Positions 48,531-64,000 of a stretch of 64,000 bases of DNA are shown here, one piece after another. The notes beneath the pieces are model-generated. The model was not told the DNA's origin. It did no database searches and saw nothing but the letters and a program-made list of their open reading frames with translations. The position numbers and the translations under genes were made by a program. Position 1 is the first letter of the stretch, and each line of letters starts with the position of its first letter. The DNA comes from Syngnathus acus (taxonomy: Eukaryota > Chordata > Actinopteri > Syngnathiformes > Syngnathidae), in the NCBI RefSeq assembly GCF_901709675.1, contig NC_051100.1:4154001-4218000 (forward strand), read 5' to 3'.

Positions 48531-49663
48531 ATTAAATTACTGTTTTAGCCCCCCACCAACACTATAAAAAACACAACTTGTGTTTTTGTGCCATTAGTCT
48601 CACATTTTTGTTTTTTTGCCAACCAAAAACCTTTCCATGGAGGCATCATTAAAAAAAAAGTGTCATAAATCCATTTGACTCGCTTTCAAGACGTAGAAGG
48701 TAGGTCAGAATAGTTCCAAGACAGAGTTCAAATCCAAACTACAAGTTTTCCCCTTAGATCATAACGCATGTTGCCAGCCTCATTTCATGCACTCCTGCAA
48801 GAATTCATCAGCTTGACATTGTCAGCATCTTCAAAATGGCTCCCCTTGAAGATCCGGAAAAAGAATGTTTGCTCTGAGCATGTTCTTCTTGGTCTGGAGG
48901 TTCACATCTTCTCATGGAGCAAACACATCTGGATGTTTTTAGTTTGGGTTTGAAACATTTTGACACACTATCGAACCTCCATTTTTTTTTTTTTTTTTTT
49001 TGCAATTGCAAATTGAGAGATGCTGTGTATTCCAGATAACGTTTGAGGTTTGTTACATCCAATAGATGTGACCATAGCCCCGCCCACCCACTTATGATTA
49101 TTTCAATTTTGACCTTCCTCATTTGGCCTTCAAGTTAATATGTTTCCACTTATGGCTGAATAATCACTTTTTATTGCCTTCTCCCTCTTTGACATCACTC
49201 AAGAAACACACCCAAGTTTTATTTAAATCAGTGCCGGATAGCTCCACAAAGCCTTGATGGACACCATCACGATTGGATTGGTGTGGAAGTTTGGGGGGGG
49301 GGGGGGGTGTTGAGGAGGGAGGGGTCTGCAGGAGAGTGATGGCACCCTGGGTATATTTTTTTTTTTCTGGTCATGTGTATTTCGGTGGAAATTTCCAGGG
49401 GATATTTTAGATGTTAATAGCCCTGAAGTGGTCTCGGTTTCTTATTTAATTTCTCTCGCCTTCTTTTAAAATGTAATTCGCCCACAGACTGCGCCGCGAG
49501 GCTCGAAAGCGCGCGCGGGTTAAAAAAAAAAGTCTCTCATCATTTCCACAGCAGAATGGAAATGCAAATGGCGCGCACGCACACACACTCATGCCCTTGA
49601 CACAACTCACCAGTGCACACAATTAAGTTGGTCACTGAGTGTGACGTCACTACAGAACACATG

Positions 49664-49820
49664 ATTATTATTATTATAGTTATTATTACTATTGGTATTA
49701 TAATTATTAATCCCGATGTGTGTCGTGCTGGCCTCACTAAACACAATAACGCTTTTTTATCTATTGTCCAGCACTCATTTCAAACAGGCGTGCCGCAATA
49801 ATAATAATAATAATAATAAT
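49664..49820. repeat. (ATT)n and (AAT)n trinucleotide repeats
   Basis: ATTATTATTATTATAGTTAT near 49664-49700 and AATAATAATAATAATAATAA near 49796-49820. The two tracts are complementary and about 120 bp apart, so the region could fold back on itself. Confidence 0.75.
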
Positions 49821-51157
49821 GAAAATAAGCAAAATCAACGCCAGTTTTGGACAGGCTTTTACCCCTCACTAAAAATCCACGTCGAGATTTTGGCACCTCA
49901 TGGAAGTGGGAGGGGGAAAAATGAGTGTTGCCAAAGAGGGGCGCTGTCCGTCTATCAGCGCAACAAAATCGATCCCATCGCGCCTTATGGCTAGAACACA
50001 TTTTTGCCATCCTCCCCCAAAAATGCCCAAAATAATCCATAATTTGTCTTTTTTATGTCTCCTTCTAATGTGTTTCGCGCGTGTGGAATTGGGGATGCTT
50101 TCGTTTTAATTGTGAGCTCAATGTGAACGCATTTATTTTAATGAACAACAACAAAAAAATAGTTTATAGTCAGGAAAAAATGATTATTGGTAATAAAATG
50201 TGTTTGTGGTGAAACAAACACGGGAGCGTAATTATTAAAATTCACATTGTAAAATAAAAATGTTTTTAGGGGGAAAGCAGCATTGCGAATGATTAAATGA
50301 GTAAAATATGTTTTGCGTGATATAAGACGTGAGAAGTCATCATCGCAACGCAATCGAGATATTAAAACTTACATTTAATGAAAGAAACGTGGTGAAATAA
50401 TTAGGAATCAATGCAAATGTCTGAATCAAAATATTTTGGGTGAAAAATACATATGACGAATGTAGAGTACAAACCGCGTCGAACATTACGAATCAATTAA
50501 AACGTGTTTTAGTTAATGAACGTGGGAAAATAAAAAAAAGTGTTTTTTGGAGAAACTAAAAAGTCTTAGAGGGGAAAGAGGAAATATTGCTTTATAAAAA
50601 TCACGTCTTTAGAATCCTAATCAGCCAATAACAATGTTCGAATGCTTGTAATAAAATAAATAATTATTTAAAAATAATATGAATCTTAAACGTCCTTTCC
50701 AGTCAAAGAGCTATAACAAAAATATAGTTTTAAGTGCAAGGAAATATGTACGCTTGCTGCGTGGGCTCCTTCTCTAATCATTAAGAATTTGCAAGGCATT
50801 GTGGGCGTGCATGTAATTAATAATTAATCGACAAAAGATCCCTTTAATAAAGCCAGCCAGCCTGGGATGTTTGCACAAAAACCATCCGAGCAAACATCAC
50901 AAAGCAGGTGAGATCCCTGCAACAAAAAGTGCCGTAAAAAAAAAAAATTAAAAAACCAAAACATATATATGATCTTAATGTATGGCCGCGCGTGGATGTG
51001 GAAGTGGGCTGGACAGCTGGGCAGCGGCCGGCTGATTGACTTTGCCGTGACATCTGGGAGGCCCGCTGGCCCCTGGCACGCGCGGAGGCTGATGTCGGCC
51101 ATTTACATGCAAATTTGGGGGAGATCATGAAGGGCCTCGCCCCGTAAATTCAACACA

Positions 51158-51238
51158 CGCACACACACACAAAGGCACAGGGGTGCATGCGCACGCCACG
51201 CACACAAACGCACGCGCGCACACGCACGCGCGCACACC
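51158..51238. repeat. Alternating purine-pyrimidine (CA/CG) tract
   Basis: CACACGCACACACACACA is followed by CGCACGCGCGCACACGCACG-type sequence. A second tract, TACGCGCGCGCGCGTGTGTG and on, lies at about 51603-51645. Both are strong Z-DNA formers by composition and lie 1.4-1.9 kb before the ebf3 start codon. Confidence 0.75.
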
Positions 51239-52399
51239 GGAAGCCCTCATTGGGAGTTTGATTTGATATCAGTGGAGGTCAATAGATAGAAGAGTGAGTG
51301 GGAGACACTAGTGAAAGCGACGCGTTTTTTCCCCCCTATGGCGCATCTTCTCACCACCCCTAAAAATAATAAAAAATAAAACATGCTCATTATTACATTT
51401 TTATTCATTTTTGTTTGCTATGTGTGAAGACCACCACAGTACAGGGGGCTCAGCTGACGCCCCTCTCTCCGTCTCTGCACGTCCAGATGGCTGCAGCACA
51501 CAGATTTGCATTCATTTCCACCGCTAATATGTCCACAACGAGCGGGGCCAGCTGCATTTGTTGTCAAATACGCTTTTAAAAAGACGCCGTCGTTCCACCG
51601 ACACATTGTGTGTGTACGCGCGCGCGCGTGTGTGTGTGTGTGTGTGGCGGCTTCTCTCCAGTCAACAGTATCTGATCTCTAAAGAGGATTTGCCTTTTAA
51701 AGAGAGTGAGAGGAAAAACGCGCACCAGATTTAAAAAGGAAGGTTAACTACTTAATAAGCAAAATATCGTCATCATTTTGGAGGCGCTCTTTTTTTCTTT
51801 ATGTTTTTTTTTTTTTTGGTGATTTTAGCGTGGCGCAAATGTGCAAAGCTCAATTTGGCAATAGATTTGCGCGGAGGTGAAAGCAACAGCTTATAATTCA
51901 CTTATCTTTGGCAGCAGCTATTAACCCTCAGCACCGGCTAGATAGATTGCTCAGGATGGAGCAGGCGGCCCTCCTCCTCCTCCTTCTACTCCTCATCCTC
52001 CTTTTCACCACTAATGAAGCAAACTGCTCGGACCGAGGAGCATGCAAGACAGCTCGTGAGAGGAAAAAAGTGTAAAAAAAAAAAAAAAGTCTTACGTTAT
52101 TATTAATATACATCATTTATTACAGATTGTCCAGCATTTGCATGTAATAGAAGACGTCATAACAGAAAAAGACATTTTACAGAATGATGGCACTCAACAT
52201 AATTTTCGAGCTTCAATTTGTTCATTTTTAATGTTTTTTTTTTCTTGATGCCGAACAAAATATTTAAAAATGAATAAATAATAAAAAAACAAAATAAAAC
52301 TCACCTCTTTTGAGGGGCCTACAATGGAAAAGGTGGTGAAAAAGTGAACGAGGCAAAAATCTCCGTGCTCGGCGCTTTGGAAACAGGCAAGCGTCACGC

Positions 52400-58621
<6,222 letters not shown>

Positions 58622-59329
58622 TAGGACCCCCAGCTTGCCTTCTCTCGTTAGGGTGGATGGGGAGGGGGGGGGGGGGGAGTCAAACGAGCGACAAAACGGC
58701 CGAGGGGATGCGAGCCGGCGAACAAACGAGCGTCCTTCCCCTCCCTCGGCGCTGCCAGACGGCGCCGGCTCGGGCCGACTCGCATCTTCTGAGCGGGGGG
58801 GAGGCGTGGGAGTGGCTGAGGGGGGGTCTTTCCCAGCTACCTGTGTGCCGAGGGGGCGGTCAACCACCTGGATGGTGGCGGGGGTTGTTTAGTCGCAGGT
58901 GGTTCAATCACTAGAGGATCACGCTGGGAATACACCTAATTAGCTCGGGCAACTTGGTGTTTATTTGGCTGATGCACCCCCTTTTGTTTATCACGCCGTC
59001 AGACGTTACACCTCCACCAAGCAGCTTTTTTTGTTTGCCAGCGATTTGATGATTTGTATTGTGGAAAAAAAGTTGTATAAAATGACTCCCAATTGCTAAA
59101 ATAGATTCACGTTTAGACTTTTGCACAGTATCGTACTGTACAGGCCCTTTTTCCGAATCTTAGCAGCAGGTGTAAAATATGATGGAAATTTTTTTTTCTC
59201 CCTTCACCTTGGGGGAGGTCTGCGCTCCTGTGTATCTGCTCGCACCTGGAGGGGAGCCGCCGCATATCTGTGACCTTCCCTTTTCCCATCCAAAGTGGGC
59301 GAACAAACGCGTCGCTCCCCCCGCCGTGG

Positions 59330-60280
59330 ATAAGTCATGCTGAATAATATGTCTTGGGCACGTTAAGGAGGGGAGGCTGGGAAGAGGTGTGTGTGTGTGT
59401 GTGGGGGGGGGGGGGCATCTCAATGTAACTTTCAGCATGTCGTAGAAAGAGATGGATTATTTTGTTCCATTATTTTATTTCAAATTTTTCTAAAGCTGAA
59501 CAGTGGTGCCTTGAGATATTCCAAAACCAAATTCATTTTTTTTTTGTAAAACAAATTGCACTCAATAGTATTGTACTGTAAACACACTGCAATAATTTCT
59601 GCCCGACAAAGCCGGATCACGTTGAGTACAAAACAGTACCTCGTGTCTTGTGCTTCTGTGGTCTTCAACTGTGGTGTCTACTGGGCGCATGACTGCCGCC
59701 AACGGGTCATGTACGTCCACTGTAAGTGAATTGGTAGCAACTGGATGTTGTTTTATCTCGTCTTGTCTCGAGGCAGAAGCGTAGTCGCGACATCTTTCCA
59801 ATGTCCGGCGAAGGCGGGAAATTTCTGGAATGAGACGGCAATGACATGAATACTTGGTCAGGTTGAATCTTTCCGTCTTGAACGGTTTGAACACGCCCCA
59901 AAAAATGGCAAACATCAGATATTCAGTCAGATTTTCACGCTGCAACAAAACCAAAACAGAACATGCAAAAAAAAAGCAACAATACAGATGTCCTATTTTT
60001 CAAGGACTTAAACTGCTGTCAGCCACTGCTCTCACCCAGACACTCCCGCCACCCGTCTAGGTCCCGCCTCTTAAAGACACATGACACTGCAATACATATT
60101 GTATTGTCTGTACATTTTACGCTGGCAATTACTTCTTTTAATACTCAAATCCATTTACAAGTCATGCTGAATGCATTTTACGCGGCTTGAGGAGGTGAGG
60201 CAGGGCGAGGGGAGGGGAAGGCTGCGAGGGGGCATCCGAATGTAACTCTCACCACGTCGTAGGGAGAGACAGCAATGCTA
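59330..60280 (+). repeat. Duplicated block in ebf3 intron 6
   Basis: Two segments, about 59333-59455 and 60161-60275, share in order AAGTCATGCTGAAT, a G-rich middle (GGAGGGGAGG and similar), GGGGGCATC, AATGTAACT(T/C)TCA, GTCGTAG and AGAGA. They are direct copies about 830 bp apart, diverged but clearly related. Confidence 0.65.
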
Positions 60281-61799
60281 ATGTTTGACTAGGCGGAATC
60301 ACTGTTTGCTTAGCGGCGAATGCCTGCTATCTGACAGAGGGGACAACTCTCTTATTAGTAATCAAATCGGGCTGAGCAGTTGTTGCTGCCACTCCACTCC
60401 AGCCGCTTCTCATGCATGGGGAAGTAGGAGCCGGCTGCCCTGGGAGCCTGGATGGATTACCGCAGCTACTGCTGTCTGCAGGGCAAACTCACACACACAC
60501 ACTCACATACAAGGACACAGACGGAGGGGATGCTGCATGCAAAAAAGCGGGCCACGGCGCTTTCATGTCGCCTCGGTGTCATTCAAGAGTTTCGCACGCG
60601 CATTGTTCCGCAATCGGACGGACAAAACGTGTAACTTAAGTACAAGGCGAGCGGGATGAACGCGAGGGGAGGAGGAAGAATTAAAAGTCAAGCAAGGAGA
60701 AGGGCTGGGAAGAGAAAAGGAATAGGAGGGAGTGGAAGAGAGAGAGAGAGGGGGCGGGGGGTATTGTAAGCTAGACCGGCTCAGGGAAGGGCTCGGGTTT
60801 TCATTGTGGCCGCTCTGAATGGGAGTGGAGTATCCCTTTCCTGGCACAATGAGCGGCTCTGTTGAAACACAAAAGCATATGTTCCTCATTAGACCCTCCC
60901 ATTGTCTCCATGTCGTAACTATGAGACTGTCAGTGCGCCCTCGCGGACCCTCGCAGGTTCCCAGTGACTGGGGGAGCCTCACTATTTAAAAAAAAAAAAA
61001 AACAGCCCAAGCGGGACCGGGTTATTCCCCCCTCCCCCTTCTTGTCCTTTTTACGCCGGTGTGTTAAATTATTCGCCGCGGCTGGTCCAAACTGGCGTGT
61101 TTTACTGCCGTTTGTGTTACATGTGTCGCCCTCGCACGCACGTCATTACGAGGCACCTGCGCGAGCGAGCCAGCGGGCCGCCTGATTACTTCCAATCCAC
61201 TTGACTGACGCAAGGTTCAGCCGCCGAGGTCCGAGAGCCTGAATCAACCGCGTCTGCGTACAATTACAGTGTGGAAACCCAACCTTTGGAAACACAACAG
61301 CTCCGCTGGGAATTTAAATGGAGAGGGGGACGGGGGTACAGTTAAGTTGCACCTGAACTGAGTTTGAACTGGACGATTTTCCAAAAACGGGACGGCCATT
61401 AAATTCCAAGGCCCCGAGAAACAATGGTTGCCACATACATGGTGGCTGTGACATGAGGAAATGAGACTTTGCCACAAAGACGCCTTCAGTCCAGACATTT
61501 TGCACAAAATCCAGCTTTTCCTTTGAGTTAGAATTGATTTATGCAAGCAACACAGGAAACTATAAAGTTTTCAATTAAATGTAGCGTGTTACTTTTTCAT
61601 ACAAATTATTTTCTTTTAGGGACATTTAAAAAAAAAAGTTGTATTGGGTGTTGGAATTCACATATTAATAAATGAAATACATTTTTTTGTTGCAAGGATA
61701 TTTTTTTTTAATCAACTGATCATTTAAGTGGGTCAGAGGTTAAAAGTAGGGCAGTGTTGTTTAGTTACTTTTTGTACACAATCCTACTATTTACACTAA

Positions 61800-62010
61800 A
61801 CACTTAAAATGGAAGGGTTTAAACTTTGATAGAATGTTAAGTTGGCTAATTCAACAAAACATTTTAAGTTTTGCTATTGTGAAATTTGCATTTCACAACA
61901 AAGAAATACACGTTAAAAAAACTCACAAAACTGCTTCAACGCAAACAACTTGCTTGCTTTGTTATGCTAACCAACATTGTTGCCATACAAGTTAGTAATG
62001 TATATTTTTT
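61800..62010 (+). repeat. Dispersed repeat, copy 2 of 2
   Basis: Contains CGCAAACAACTTGCTTGCTT and TGTTATGCTAACCAACA, matching 48,262-48,530 in order and spacing. Same strand as copy 1. Confidence 0.55.
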
Positions 62011-62029
62011 AAAGTTACTATTCCAACTT

Positions 62030-62690
62030 AAATTATGATGTCATGTTTATAGTTATATGGAGTTACTGGGTTGGAGTCAGGGCACATCTGTTCCATAACG
62101 TGACTCATAAAAATATTTGGGCGTCTGCTAGTCATTCAGAAAATGTCCATTTTCTTTCTCCTAATTAAACAGCATTACTTTTCATACAACATCTCACTAC
62201 TAATGGTGTCATATTTATAGTTTTATTATAGTAAAGGGGTTAGAATCAGGCCACATCTGTTCCAGTCATAAAAATATTTGAGGGGTCTGCAAGTCATTCA
62301 GAAAATGTCGATACTCTACAAAGTAGAGACAATTTTTGTCCGAGATTTTAGTATGTATATCCTTTTTTTTTTGGTAGAAAATCATAATATTTATACGCTG
62401 TGTAATTGTAGTTCTAAGCAATTAGGGGGTTACAATAAGAACATACGAGCCATAAAAAAAGTTTGGGGTCTGCTAGTCATCCAGAAAATGTCACTTTACT
62501 CCTAATTGACGTGTATATGCAGTCAGGTGGTTCGCTCGCTTTGATTTCGTCCGTGGGGGAGGGGCCGAGCAAAATCCAACTAACATTGCCATTCATTTTG
62601 TGGTTTGGAGGTTGAAGTTGGAACCCATTAGTCCCATGTTTGCGGATAACCCAGAAAATGTCACTTTTCTCTTCAGTGGCTTGCTTTTTT
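62030..62690 (+). repeat. Four-copy degenerate tandem repeat, unit about 160-183 bp
   Basis: The core CAGAAAATGTC occurs at 62137, 62299, 62482 and 62652. In the first three units it is preceded by CATAAAAA(T/G)TTTG, then GTCTGC(T/A)AGTCAT. Unit starts share GGTTGGAGTCAGG or GGTTAGAATCAGG and ACATCTGTTCC. The fourth copy is the most decayed. Confidence 0.75.
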
Positions 62691-64000
62691 TTCGTCTTCC
62701 CCCCCGTACAAAATCTGAGTAAATTCTCGTGAGAACAGGCTCCTTGGACTGTATCATTGATGGCGTTCACGCACTGTAACATTTTCCCAGATGGTAACGC
62801 GGGGGCGGAGGGGAGGGGAAAGGGAAGGGGAGGCGTGTGCTGCTAGCTGGCATCGAGCGAGACATTAACTGGCGTTCCCATGGATCTGGCATGTCCGACA
62901 GAGTTTGGGAAACTTATCATTCCAAATGTGTCCTATTTTCCTGCGGTCAGGCCAGACATCTGTTTACCCTATTTTCCCTTGGAGTACTAATATTATTATT
63001 TTTTTTAAACACAAGAGGAAGGATTCTCTTTTTTAAAAAAAAAAAAAAAAAAAGGTTGCTGCGATATAGAGAGCCAACAGCTGTCCCATAGTTTCAGCAC
63101 TGCTTGCTCTTTAAATATTTCAACAGTTAAATTTGATGCTTTTGCATTATTCAGACGCGTTTTCACATGAAGGGAAGTTGCGTTTTGGGTGGATTTGTGA
63201 CTTTTTATGTCTTCGGGGAGCGTCGGTGCTCTGCGAAATGAGCCGTTTCGATCGTGCCCTCATTTTCTTGCGAAAAAAAAAAAAAATCAAACACTCAAGT
63301 CTTGGCGCTAGCGTGGAATGAACGACTCATTTTTGTTAGCGAAGTCAAATCAGTGTAATGTTTTTTTTAATTGAATTTGGTAAAAAAACAGAACAAATGA
63401 GGTGACCTTGCAAAAAAATCACATATTAAATCACAATCGCAATATTGGGGGGACTGGCGCAATTAGATTATTTTTCCAAATGATTCCGTCCACGAACACA
63501 GTTGGGTAATAATCGTGCGCGGATTTAGCAGATCCCCGCAGATGTCACATTTCTAAGTTAATGGTGCCTTAAAGTATGTGGGGGTGTCGCTTTATTCAGT
63601 GGGTAATTTGAGTCTTTAGAATGATAGTGATGAGATAGCCAATATGTGATTAGATGCGTCGCCAGTCTACAGTGCGCGCCGAGCATGGCGCGCATAACTC
63701 AATTTGCCGCGACTGGGGCGCGCTTGCTAGCCGTCCTCGCTCGCTCGCATATTGACTTTGTCTCCTCGCGTGTGAAAGATTAGACACGTTGTTGTGGCTC
63801 ACGCATGGATTTTGTAATAAGACAACAGCGGGCCGCTGAAAGACGAGAGAAAATGACTCATTCCCGGCGTCCGGGTTCAAAGTTCACCTTTGACTCAAGA
63901 AATATGCGCTCAGAAGAGGGGGGCGGAGCCAACAAATTCTTTTTACTGGGGCGACAGCGTATTATTCATTGGTCTCTATCTACACATAATAAAAATGAGT

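Overview
The window is vertebrate nuclear DNA, almost certainly from a teleost fish with a compact genome. The genes are split into short exons by GT-AG introns and have AATAAA poly(A) signals and TATA or CpG-type promoters. Between them lie CA/TG microsatellites and fragments of fish-type DNA transposons and tRNA-derived repeats. I see no bacterial, phage, plasmid or CRISPR features. Gene names come from recognising the encoded proteins; exon ends were set by hand from splice sites and reading phase.

Layout: (1) 1-4.6 kb, upstream DNA with simple repeats. (2) 4.6-14.5 kb, gamma-adducin (add3), + strand, 14 coding exons. (3) 16.9-22.5 kb, MAX-interactor mxi1, + strand, 6 coding exons, with a small hAT-like element in its 3' UTR. 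(4) 22.8-25.6 kb, splicing factor smndc1 (SPF30), - strand, convergent with mxi1. (5) 26.3-27.8 kb, intronless alpha-2A adrenergic receptor (adra2a), + strand, divergent from smndc1, with a clear TATA box. (6) 27.8-32.2 kb, non-coding. (7) 32.2-34.6 kb, mitophagy receptor bnip3, + strand, 6 exons. (8) 34.8-40.2 kb, PP2A B55-delta subunit ppp2r2d, - strand, 10 coding exons, tail to tail with bnip3. (9) 40.2-52 kb, non-coding. (10) 53.0 kb to the end, the first six coding exons of ebf3, a COE-family transcription factor; the rest of the gene lies beyond 64,000.

The block add3-mxi1-smndc1-adra2a corresponds to human 10q25, and bnip3-ppp2r2d-ebf3 to human 10q26.3, so the adra2a-bnip3 interval joins regions far apart in human. 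The genes are linked by position, not by a shared pathway: membrane skeleton, MYC antagonism, spliceosome assembly, catecholamine signalling, mitophagy, phosphatase targeting and neural/mesodermal transcription.

No new multi-gene system was found. The observations most worth a second look are: a bnip3 protein whose LC3-binding core has lost its hydrophobic +3 residue and which lacks four residues of a conserved segment; a change in orientation of CTCF-like motifs between ppp2r2d and ebf3; two degenerate repeat arrays and a duplicated block in ebf3 introns; a possible internal mxi1 promoter; and two short transposons with near-perfect or perfect terminal inverted repeats.
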